A stretch of 64,000 bases of DNA, taken from contig NZ_JAINVV010000006.1 in assembly GCF_019880585.1 (NCBI RefSeq), forward strand, positions 186,001 to 250,000, in the 5' to 3' direction. The position numbers and the translations under genes are program-made. Below, piece after piece: positions 17,158-24,638 of this stretch. The notes beneath the pieces are model-generated. The model had not been told where the DNA came from, made no database searches, and was given only the letters and a program-made list of their open reading frames with translations. The stretch is from Sphingomonas colocasiae (GTDB lineage: Bacteria > Pseudomonadota > Alphaproteobacteria > Sphingomonadales > Sphingomonadaceae). Position 1 is the stretch's first letter. Every line of letters starts with the position of its first letter.

Positions 17158-17777
17158 AGATCGAGCGAGGCCTGGGCCGGCGGCCCGCCATAAACCTGTG
17201 TGACCGCAAGAACGCCGCTCGGCAGATAGCCAAGCACGTCCTTGGCGGGCACCGAGAGATCAAGCCAGTCAGCCCATTGGTCCCGAACGAGCGGAATGAT
17301 CTGGCGATGATGATAGGGCGAGATGTCCTCGCCGGCATCGAGCGTCAGCATGGTGAAGGCCTCGCCGACATCGGGATGGTGCCGCCAGATGCCGGCGATG
17401 CAGAACCAGCGATGGCCGTTCACCGTGAAGAGCCATTTATCGAGCCGCTTCTGCTTGGGATCCTGCGGATCGGTGAATTCATAAAAGCCGTCGGCCAGGA
17501 TGAGGCAGCGCCTTGAGGCGAATTTCCGGCCCTCGGCCCGGAAATTATAGACCGGCGCGCCCTTGGGACTCGGCCACCCCCAGCGGCGATTGACAAGTTC
17601 GCCGACCCCGCGCGCGCCATCGACACTCTTCACGATCGGCGCCATGTCGGTCATCCTGATGTCCTCGCGCGCGGGCACATTGGGGATCCCTTCGGGCATC
17701 GAGATCTTGATCTTGAGGTCCTCGAAATCCTCGGCGATCGAGGCGACATCCACTTCGAGGCGATAGTCGTTGCACAT
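17154..17777 (-). CDS. SOS response-associated peptidase (SRAP; YedK/HMCES family), catalytically complete
   Basis: The 207-residue protein has every SRAP hallmark: MCNDYR with the catalytic Cys2, RRWGWPSP near 64-71, the Asn of YNFRAEG (about 78), the Glu of ADGFYEF (about 100) and the His pair of YHHRQIIPLV (about 156-157). SRAP proteins form a covalent thiazolidine link with abasic sites in single-stranded DNA and protect them from cleavage. It is divergent from another SRAP-like gene across a 47-base gap that holds an exact SOS box, and it overlaps the DUF1810 gene downstream. Confidence 0.93.
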   Translation of the reverse strand: MCNDYRLEVDVASIAEDFEDLKIKISMPEGIPNVPAREDIRMTDMAPIVKSVDGARGVGELVNRRWGWPSPKGAPVYNFRAEGRKFASRRCLILADGFYEFTDPQDPKQKRLDKWLFTVNGHRWFCIAGIWRHHPDVGEAFTMLTLDAGEDISPYHHRQIIPLVRDQWADWLDLSVPAKDVLGYLPSGVLAVTQVYGGPPAQASLDL

Positions 17778-17804
17778 GTCCGTCTATCCTTGCCGCCGCC
17801 CATT

Positions 17805-17819
17805 GTTCCCATTATGTTC
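17805..17819. promoter_or_regulatory. LexA (SOS) box between the divergent SRAP genes
   Basis: GTTCCCATTATGTTC is an exact GTTC-N7-GTTC. It differs from the imuA box only in the spacer. It lies 28 bases from the start of the minus-strand SRAP gene and 6 bases from the first ATG of the plus-strand SRAP-like gene, so one LexA site can repress both. Confidence 0.9.
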
Positions 17820-17824
17820 CATAC

Positions 17825-18334
17825 ATGAACCCGAGTGCCAGACCCTTCGACTCGAACGCGCCGCTCGGCGAACGCCGGACGATCATCCGGCGCAATCCGG
17901 ATGACGCGCAAGAGATAGAGATGATCGAGGCGGCCTGGGGTTCCAATCCGCGCTTCAGCGACGGGGTGAGTTTCCGGTTCATGCGCTCCGAGGGGCAGAG
18001 CTTTCCAAGGCAGCGCTGCCTTGTGCCTGCTTCGGAATTCCATGTCCGCAATGGTGACCGGACCTTCCGGGTGACGCTCGACGGCGGCAATTTCTTCTAT
18101 CTCGCAGCACTTTGGGAACCGGCCATGGGCGACTGGCCGGTCAGTTACCGGATCGTCACGGTCGATGCGAACCCCGAGGTCATGCGCTATCAGGAACGCC
18201 ACGGCGCGATCATCCACCGCCGGCAGGTGATGCAGTGGCTCGACCTGACCGTGCCGGAAACGGCGTTGCTGGTGACGCCGCCCGCCAACAGCTTCGTCAT
18301 CGAGGAGATTGTCCGCCAGCCGGTTTTGCTGTGA
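17825..18334 (+). CDS. SRAP-like protein without the N-terminal catalytic Cys
   Basis: The 169-residue protein aligns with the later part of SRAP: FSDGVSFRFMRSEGQSFP, QRCLVPASEFHVRNG (SEFH in place of GFYEW), NFFYLAALWEP, YRIVTVDANPEVMRYQERHG and AIIHRRQVMQWLDL. The His region is retained, but the protein has no Met-Cys start, and the Asn of the N-x-R motif is missing. The first ATG is only six bases after the SOS box and has no clear ribosome site, so a later start is possible. It is the third SRAP-family gene within 9 kb. Confidence 0.78.
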   Translation: MNPSARPFDSNAPLGERRTIIRRNPDDAQEIEMIEAAWGSNPRFSDGVSFRFMRSEGQSFPRQRCLVPASEFHVRNGDRTFRVTLDGGNFFYLAALWEPAMGDWPVSYRIVTVDANPEVMRYQERHGAIIHRRQVMQWLDLTVPETALLVTPPANSFVIEEIVRQPVLL

Positions 18335-18416
18335 GTCCGTTCGATCCCTGTCGAACCTTTCAGCCCGGGCCGTGACCGTTGGTCCTCCCGTCCCTCTCGC
18401 GCGTTATGCAGACGGA

Positions 18417-19408
18417 ATGGCCATGATGAAAACTGCCGAAGGCCTTGGCGCCAAGATCACCGGTGATTTCTTCGAGCGTGACGTGGAGACGGTGGCGCAC
18501 GACCTGGTCGGCGTCTCTGTACTGGTCGACGGTGTCGGCGGGACGATCGTGGAAACCGAGGCCTATGCCCCCAACGATCCAGCCGCCCATAGCTATAATG
18601 GTCCTACCCTGCGCAACGCGGCGATGTTCGGTCCGGCTGACCGGGCGGGCATCATGTGGAGCGACGCCCCACCGCACGAGCAGGACGGCGATCATGCGGC
18701 TCGCGACCTCCACGCCGCGCTGATTGCCGCGCACATAGACGGACCACTCGTGCTGATCGGCCACTCCCTTGGAGGGCCGTACATCATGAATTATACGCGT
18801 CAGTTCGGTTCGAACGCGAAAGGCCTGGTCTTCGTCGACGCCTCGCACCCCGATCAGATCCGTAAACTGGCAGCCCCTGGGACGACACCCAAGCCACCCG
18901 AGTTACCAGCTTTCATGTACCTGCTGGCGAAGCTGTCCTGGACGGGTGCTGCGAGGCTGATCGACCTTCCAGGCGATCCCGACGAATCGACGGCAGTTAC
19001 CGCTGCCCGAAATGCCTATCTTGGCCATAGCATCAAAGGAGCGGTCGCCGAGATTTCCGCTCTTGAAACGACGCTTGCGCAGGGTGGGCGGTTGCGCAGT
19101 CTGGGCGACCGACCCCTCGTGGTGCTCACTGCGATGAAGCCCTACTCGGCAGGGGCGCTTGCAGAGGAAAATCTTACAGCGAGCCAAGGGGCCGCACGAC
19201 AACAACGATGGCTCCAGCTTCATCGCGACGAGGCCAGCTGGTCCAGCCGATCACGACATGAAAGCTTGAGCGACGCGGGCCATTATATCCAGAACGATCG
19301 GCCGGATGCGGTCATTCGTGCCGCGTCCGGCCGATCGTCGAAGCCGTGCGCGCGACAGCCCATCAGCAGGAAAGTCATCCCGCTCGTCGAGCGCCCCGCC
19401 AGAGGTGA
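18417..19408 (+). pseudogene. Chimeric relic: 5' part of 3-methyladenine DNA glycosylase gene fused to 3' part of alpha/beta hydrolase gene, then frameshifted
   Basis: From ATG 18417 the first about 75 residues are an AAG-type (MPG) glycosylase: FFERDVETVAHDLVGVSVLV, VETEAYAPNDPAAHSYNGPT, LRNAAMFGPADRA. Then, in frame, the protein becomes an alpha/beta hydrolase: DRAGIMWSDAPP, LVLIGHSLGGPYIMNY (nucleophile Ser), SDAGHYIQNDRPDAVI. The joint falls in GACCGGGCG (18639-18647), which fits both families (ADRA and YDRAG). Near 19321-19327 GCCGCGTCC carries two extra bases; removing them restores a normal hydrolase end (RAVRPIVEAVRATAHQ) and a stop at 19406. Unrepaired, the frame runs to 19847 across the next gene. 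A deletion followed by decay is inferred. Confidence 0.8.
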
Positions 19409-19594
19409 GTCCGCTCGGGTCCCGCCGATTCAGTCAAGCGAGCAATCGATGAACGCTGATGCCCATCGACAGACCGGCTGGGGCGTCTCAACCGACAACC
19501 CCCCCGGCGCTTGTGCCGACGGACCAGCTTTCCCGGGCGATCGCATGCCGCTGAAGTCGACAACCGGACTTGAGCGCCTCCTCGTGCTTTCCTT

Positions 19595-20791
19595 TCAGTC
19601 GATGATCACCCGATCCCGCTCAGCCGCCCCCATCTCCGCGCGACCGCATCTCCAGGCGACCGCCGTCGACATGGCAAGCGCGAAAGCGCTCAGGCCGAGC
19701 GTCACCCAGAACGATCCCCCCGGCCAACGATCGATCAGCAGCCCGCCGATGGCCGGCCCCGATGCGCTGCCGGCGAACAGGAGCCCGCCGCAGACCGCTG
19801 CCACTCTTCCGCCGGGACCGATCCTGACGGCCAGCTCCATCACGTAGGGCCATGCGAACAAGGTGGCTCCACTCCAGAAAAGCAGGGAGCCGATATAGGC
19901 GGCAGCACTGGTCGCACCCGCCATCAGCCCAAGCACGATCAGCGCGATGAGCTGCGTCATGAAGACGGTGGAGAGGCGGCCGAAGCGCAAGCCCATCACG
20001 GCAGCGGCCAGAGACGCGCAGAAACCGATCAGCGACACACCCATCAGTGCCCATTGCAGCACCGGCGTCTCGACGCCCAGCGTGGCCACGCGATGATCGA
20101 GCATCGACCAGGCCATCGCGTCCCGGGCCCAGAAGGCCAGCGCGCACAGGCCGATCATTACCGGCATGCCCCAGCCCCGGCTCTCGCCCCGTTCGACCGA
20201 AACAGCTTCGGCCGCCCGGTTCGTCCAGCGCCAGGGGATCGCCACAGCGGCCAGAAGCAGCAGGCCCGACGCTGCGGCCTGGACGAGGAAGATCGCGTCC
20301 AGGCCGCCCCGCCCGGCAGCGATAGGGCTGATCCACCAGACCAGGATCTGCCACAAGACGCTCAGCCCCCACATATTCCCGCTCAGGCGCACTGGATCCC
20401 GCGACGCGGCGATCAACGCATTGGCGCCGGAACAGGCCAGGCCGCATCCCAGTCCGACCATCAGCAGCGCCCCCAGCCCCCGGCTGGACGGGACGAGATG
20501 CAGCAGCAGCAGTGCCGCCGTCGATACCAGGCCCCCCAGTGATCCGATCGGCCTGGCCCAGCGGGGTCGCAGAACAAGCGCGGTGACGCCCGCGACGATC
20601 GCTATGGTGCCGAGCAGGATTGTGCCCGCCAATCCGCCCGCCTCTGCGCTCAGACCCAGTTCCCGGCCCAGTCCCCCGATCAGCCAGGGCAAGGTGAGCG
20701 ACGGCACATAGGATATGCCGTTCAGCGCGAAGACCAGCACGAGCAGGCGTGGCTCGCTCGTCAGCCTTTCACCCCAGGCGGGCAATCGCAC
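19595..20791 (-). CDS. MFS transporter
   Basis: This 398-residue protein has about 12 hydrophobic segments and the loop between helices 2 and 3 typical of the major facilitator superfamily (LRPRWARPIGSLGGL). The N-terminal half begins LLVLVFALNGISYVPSL. It probably exports or imports a small organic compound across the inner membrane. The gene starts with GTG at 20791 and follows the DUF917/hydantoinase genes on the same strand after a 134-base gap. It is therefore the likely permease for that pathway, although separate transcription cannot be excluded. The region of 134 bases upstream shows nothing notable. Confidence 0.85.
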   Translation of the reverse strand: MRLPAWGERLTSEPRLLVLVFALNGISYVPSLTLPWLIGGLGRELGLSAEAGGLAGTILLGTIAIVAGVTALVLRPRWARPIGSLGGLVSTAALLLLHLVPSSRGLGALLMVGLGCGLACSGANALIAASRDPVRLSGNMWGLSVLWQILVWWISPIAAGRGGLDAIFLVQAAASGLLLLAAVAIPWRWTNRAAEAVSVERGESRGWGMPVMIGLCALAFWARDAMAWSMLDHRVATLGVETPVLQWALMGVSLIGFCASLAAAVMGLRFGRLSTVFMTQLIALIVLGLMAGATSAAAYIGSLLFWSGATLFAWPYVMELAVRIGPGGRVAAVCGGLLFAGSASGPAIGGLLIDRWPGGSFWVTLGLSAFALAMSTAVAWRCGRAEMGAAERDRVIID

Positions 20792-20925
20792 GCCCTATCG
20801 CGCCACAATGAAGGACGCCGGCCGCCCCATGGGGAGGCAGGGCTTCATCCAACGAACCATGTGCGGGCGGAACGCCATGGCGCTCCTATCGGCGCTCGGT
20901 TCGGACAAGACAATGCGTCCCCGGG

Positions 20926-22014
20926 TCATCGGCCCGCGCCAATGGGCAGATAATCACAGGGATAACCGAACGCGCGCGGCCCCACTCGGTCCAGCGCGAC
21001 CGGCGTACGCAACTGGGCCGGCGCCTCGATCACCAGCACACGGACATTCTGCCCGTAGCGGATCGCATCGGACGTCAGGGGCGCCAGCGTGTCCGCGTCG
21101 ACAACCGCGATGATGTCGGGTGTCGATGCGACAAGGCTGCCGCCCTCGAATGCCATCAGGAACTCGTTCTGGAAATCGATCCGCAGACTGCGCGATCCGC
21201 CCGCCACGCGGATCTCCACATGCCCCCGGTCGAAACCCTCGCGCGTCGCGCGTTCGCATTCGCTGACCCGGCCGGCGAAGATCTGGGCGACGGTGATGTC
21301 CCGTTCTTGCCGCAACGTGCAGGTCAGCGCGTCCAGTCGCGCTTGCGCTCCCGCTGGTTCACCGATCGCCCGGCCGATCGACCGCGCCAGCGACAGCGTC
21401 CCGGGCACCGCATAGGCGCGCACTTCGTTCGCTTTCAGCGGATAGTCGACCGCGAATGCCATGCTGCCCATGAGAGTCGCGACCGCCCGGCCAATGTCCT
21501 CGGCGCGTGCATTGCTCGCGCGCTCGATGGTGACGACATCGCCCGCCTCGCTCGTCAGCACTGTCGGCAGGCAACTGACTCCATTGAACGCAAAGGTGAC
21601 GTGATCCGCACGCGGAAAGGCCCGGCCCATGCCGTCGCCATCGACCACCGGCAGTCCCGTCAGCGCCGACGCGATCAACGGAACCATGCCGTTCATGCCA
21701 CCGATCTCCGCGGATATCAGCGCCCGCAACGGCCCCTTGAGCCGCCCCCGCATCGCATCGATGGCCGCCACCATCTCGCTGCCTTCGAAAAGCTTTTCCG
21801 ACAGCACCACCGGAGCGCCCATATAGCCGACATTGACGGTGAAACCGTCATCGTCGAGGGTGTCGGCATCGATAATGGGTATGCGGTGCCCTTCGGCCAG
21901 CAGAGCGCTCAACAGGATGACCGCACAATAGGTGTCACCGCCTCCGCCCGACCCCAGCATCGTGCAGCCCCGCGCGATCGGCGCGATATCGGCCTGGCTG
22001 AGAAGCCAGCTCAT
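20926..22014 (-). CDS. DUF917 family protein (second of two)
   Basis: The 362-residue protein begins SWLLSQADIAPIARGCTMLG, with GSGGGGDTY near 21-29, then MGAPVVLSEKLFEG and ALISAEIGGMNGMVPLIASA, the conserved core of DUF917 (PF06032). Some members of this family have been described as acting on S-methyl-thiohydantoin in sulfur-compound breakdown (from memory). The start at 22014 overlaps the stop of the hydantoinase-like gene by four bases. A paralogue lies on the other side of that gene. The late motif VGPRAFGYPCDYLPIG matches the paralogue's VGPRAFGYDFDHITPH. Confidence 0.88.
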   Translation of the reverse strand: MSWLLSQADIAPIARGCTMLGSGGGGDTYCAVILLSALLAEGHRIPIIDADTLDDDGFTVNVGYMGAPVVLSEKLFEGSEMVAAIDAMRGRLKGPLRALISAEIGGMNGMVPLIASALTGLPVVDGDGMGRAFPRADHVTFAFNGVSCLPTVLTSEAGDVVTIERASNARAEDIGRAVATLMGSMAFAVDYPLKANEVRAYAVPGTLSLARSIGRAIGEPAGAQARLDALTCTLRQERDITVAQIFAGRVSECERATREGFDRGHVEIRVAGGSRSLRIDFQNEFLMAFEGGSLVASTPDIIAVVDADTLAPLTSDAIRYGQNVRVLVIEAPAQLRTPVALDRVGPRAFGYPCDYLPIGAGR

Positions 22015-23549
22015 GCGTCGGCCAGCTCGCCGGCGACGCGCACGCGCAGCCGCCGCGCGCCCCCGGGCATATAGGCAAGCGGGAGATCCTCGACATCCAC
22101 GGTCTTGAGCGATTGGGCGCATGCTCCCGCCGCGACGGCGCGGTCGCGCGCCTCCTCGGTTGCCGCCGCCAGCGCGGCCTCGCGGGTCATGTCGGTGAAA
22201 ACCCGATCCACCTCGCCGCAGATCTGCGCCATCGCGGCCCCCACGGCATTTGCGACGTCATGATGCTCGACGAAGACCACTTCCGAGACCCCGGCGAGAT
22301 CCTCGGGGATGAGGAAAGCGCCCCCCCCGACGGCTATGACGGGCAAATCGCCGGCGCGCGTCTTCATGCTCTCGATGCCGTCTTCGAGCATCGAGCGGAC
22401 GGTTCCGTCGAACGCGGACAGCAGCGCTCCCCCGATATCGGCGACACCCACCGCATCGCCGATCCGCGCCCTGCCGGCGGCGACCGCCATGTCGGTGGCG
22501 GTGAGTTGCCGCCCCCCGAACACGCGCGCATCGCTGGTCAGCCGATAGCCGACGCTGTCGGGTCCCAGCCGGAAGGGGTCGGTGCGGATCCGCGTGCCGC
22601 CGCCCAGCCCCAGGCACAATATGTCGGGCATGCGGAACAAGGTGCGGACCCCGCCGACTTCGACCACGCCATTGGCTTCGCGCGGAAAGCCGTTGACGAG
22701 CATGCCGATATCGCTGGTGGTGCCGCCGACATCGATGACCATGCCGTCGGAGCGGCCGCTCAGCAGGGCGGCTCCGCGCATCGAATTGGTCGGCCCCGAC
22801 GAAAAGCACAGCACCGGCGCCTGTTCGGCCAGTTCTGCGGGCATGACAGTGCCGTCATTCTGGGTGAGGAAGAGCTCGGCCGCCAGGCCGCTCTGCGCGA
22901 TCGCCGCGCGAAAGGCGGTGATGGTGGTGCGCGCCAGTTCGAACAGCGACGCGTTGAGCAGCGCCACATTCTCCCGCTCGAGCAGGCCGGTACGACCCAG
23001 GTCGCTCGACAGGCTCACCCGCACCTGCGGGCATAGCCGCTCCATGATTTCCGCCGCCGCGCGCTCATGGTCGCTGCGCAACGGCGAGAACACGCCGGAA
23101 ATCGCAGCGGCGGGCACCCCCGAATCCGCGATCCGACGCGCGACATCCTCCATCGCCGCCTTGTCGAACGGCGCGATCTCGCGGCCATCGACCTCATAGC
23201 CCCCTGGCAGCAGATGGACATCGGCGCGGACTTCATTGCGGAGATCGTCCGGCCAGTCGATGAAGGGCGGGATGCTCGACGATGCCGGCAGGCACAGGCG
23301 CACCGCCGCGACGCGGTTGAGCCGCTCCCGCTCAACCACCGCATTGACGAAATGGGTGGTCCCGATGACGACGGCGCGCGCCGACCGTGTTTCCGGGCCG
23401 GCCCGTTCGACAAGCGCGGCCAGCGCGTTGCAGATGCCGGTCGTCGCATCGGCCGTGGTCGGCGTCTTCACCGCCGCGACGACGCGCGTTCCGTCGAGCA
23501 GCGCGGCATCGGTATTCGTGCCGCCGACATCCAGTCCTATTCTCATCAT
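22011..23549 (-). CDS. Hydantoinase/oxoprolinase A family protein
   Basis: This 512-residue protein belongs to the actin-like ATPase group of hydantoinase A/5-oxoprolinase. Residues 3-16 (RIGLDVGGTNTDAALLD) form phosphate loop 1, VVIGTTHFVNAVVERERLNR (about 61-80) is characteristic, and DVGGTTSDIGML (about 271-282) forms phosphate loop 2; LGLGGGTRIRTDPF follows. Such enzymes use ATP to open cyclic amides such as hydantoins or 5-oxoproline. There is no HyuB partner here; instead the gene lies between two DUF917 genes, overlapping both by four bases. This arrangement of DUF917 with a HyuA-like ATPase is recurrent, and its substrate here is unknown. Confidence 0.9.
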   Translation of the reverse strand: MMRIGLDVGGTNTDAALLDGTRVVAAVKTPTTADATTGICNALAALVERAGPETRSARAVVIGTTHFVNAVVERERLNRVAAVRLCLPASSSIPPFIDWPDDLRNEVRADVHLLPGGYEVDGREIAPFDKAAMEDVARRIADSGVPAAAISGVFSPLRSDHERAAAEIMERLCPQVRVSLSSDLGRTGLLERENVALLNASLFELARTTITAFRAAIAQSGLAAELFLTQNDGTVMPAELAEQAPVLCFSSGPTNSMRGAALLSGRSDGMVIDVGGTTSDIGMLVNGFPREANGVVEVGGVRTLFRMPDILCLGLGGGTRIRTDPFRLGPDSVGYRLTSDARVFGGRQLTATDMAVAAGRARIGDAVGVADIGGALLSAFDGTVRSMLEDGIESMKTRAGDLPVIAVGGGAFLIPEDLAGVSEVVFVEHHDVANAVGAAMAQICGEVDRVFTDMTREAALAAATEEARDRAVAAGACAQSLKTVDVEDLPLAYMPGGARRLRVRVAGELADA

Positions 23550-24628
23550 GTCCGATCGCCCTGTTGCCGGTGTGGCGTGATGTGGTCGAAATCATAGCCG
23601 AAGGCTCTGGGCCCAACGGCGGCAATGGCGCGCGGCGTCAGATGTTCGGCCATGGCGGGCAGCGAGACGATCGCGACCTGCCGGGCATAGCGCAACGACT
23701 CGGTACCGATCGGCTCACCCGTCGTCAGGTCGAGCAGGCATAGGAGGTCGGGCACCGTCGACAGGATCTCGCCGTCACGACGGGCGACCAGATATTCGTT
23801 CTGGAACGCCACCTTGATCGGCGGCCCGCTTACGCCCGGCATGATCGTCGCCTCGCCACGGACGAAGCCGCCCTCGATCCGTCGCTCGACATCACTGATC
23901 CGCCCCCGGCCCAGCTCGCATCCCTCGTTTTCCGCCAGCAGCCGCGCGACGACATCGTCATGGGCGCGCTGTGCGGCGCGGATCGTGTCGCCGATCCGGA
24001 TCGCCCGCGAATAGCTGCCGATCACCGCATTGCGCTTGATGAAGCCGGCGGTGGCCGGCGTCGCGATGCCCGCGACCGATCCCAGCGCGGTCGCAGCCGC
24101 GCGCACCAGGATCTCGGTCCAGTCCGCGTCCGCGGCCCGGGAAACGATGATTTCATTGGCACGGATGTCCGACAGGACCATCGGCGCCATGGTCGCGCCA
24201 TTGATCGCGAAGCTCGACATGTTGATCTGCGGAAAGGACCGGCCGAGTGTATCGCCGTCGATCAGCGGCAAGCCCAGGCTGCCCGCGACGAGAACCGGGA
24301 TCATCGCATTGAGGCAGCCGATCTCGCAGCCCATCACTGCGTCGAAGTCCCGCCCCAGATAGCGGGACAGGCCCCGCGCCGCGCCTACGAAATGATCGGT
24401 ATCGACCAGCCGCTCCAGCATCACCAGCGGTGCGCCGACCATCGCGACCATCGCGACCAGGGCATCGTCGTCCATGCTCTCTGCCGGCACCATCCGAACC
24501 CTGGCCCCGCCGCGCAGCATCTCGCGTGCATGCAGATGTTCAAGATAGGGGAAGGATCCGCCCCCCGCGCTCAGCACCGCCGCGCCCATGGCGAGGCTGT
24601 GCAGCGCGTCCTCATCGATCATCGTCAT
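23546..24628 (-). CDS. DUF917 family protein (first of two)
   Basis: The 360-residue protein shows MGAAVLSAGGGSFPYLEHLH (about 13-32), MVGAPLVMLERL, DAVMGCEIGCLNAMIPVLVA and GRSFPQINMSSFAINGATM, the DUF917 core. It differs clearly from the downstream paralogue: it has SAGGGSF in place of GSGGGGDTY and is not a recent duplicate. It starts 10 bases after the TonB-dependent receptor and overlaps the hydantoinase-like gene, so receptor, DUF917, HyuA-like and DUF917 are one operon. The two copies may form a heteromer or act on successive intermediates (inference). Confidence 0.88.
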   Translation of the reverse strand: MTMIDEDALHSLAMGAAVLSAGGGSFPYLEHLHAREMLRGGARVRMVPAESMDDDALVAMVAMVGAPLVMLERLVDTDHFVGAARGLSRYLGRDFDAVMGCEIGCLNAMIPVLVAGSLGLPLIDGDTLGRSFPQINMSSFAINGATMAPMVLSDIRANEIIVSRAADADWTEILVRAAATALGSVAGIATPATAGFIKRNAVIGSYSRAIRIGDTIRAAQRAHDDVVARLLAENEGCELGRGRISDVERRIEGGFVRGEATIMPGVSGPPIKVAFQNEYLVARRDGEILSTVPDLLCLLDLTTGEPIGTESLRYARQVAIVSLPAMAEHLTPRAIAAVGPRAFGYDFDHITPHRQQGDRT

Positions 24629-24638
24629 GGGACGGCGA

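Noticed and set aside
18340-18360. GTTCGATCCCTGTCGAAC, considered as a third SOS box or terminator
   Set aside because: The second half is GAAC, not GTTC, so it is not the direct-repeat LexA site. The 6-bp stem is too short to call a terminator.
19409-19847. In-frame extension of the glycosylase-hydrolase chimera into the MFS gene
   Set aside because: The extra residues arise only after the two-base frameshift and read antisense to the MFS transporter. The restored frame stops at 19406-19408.
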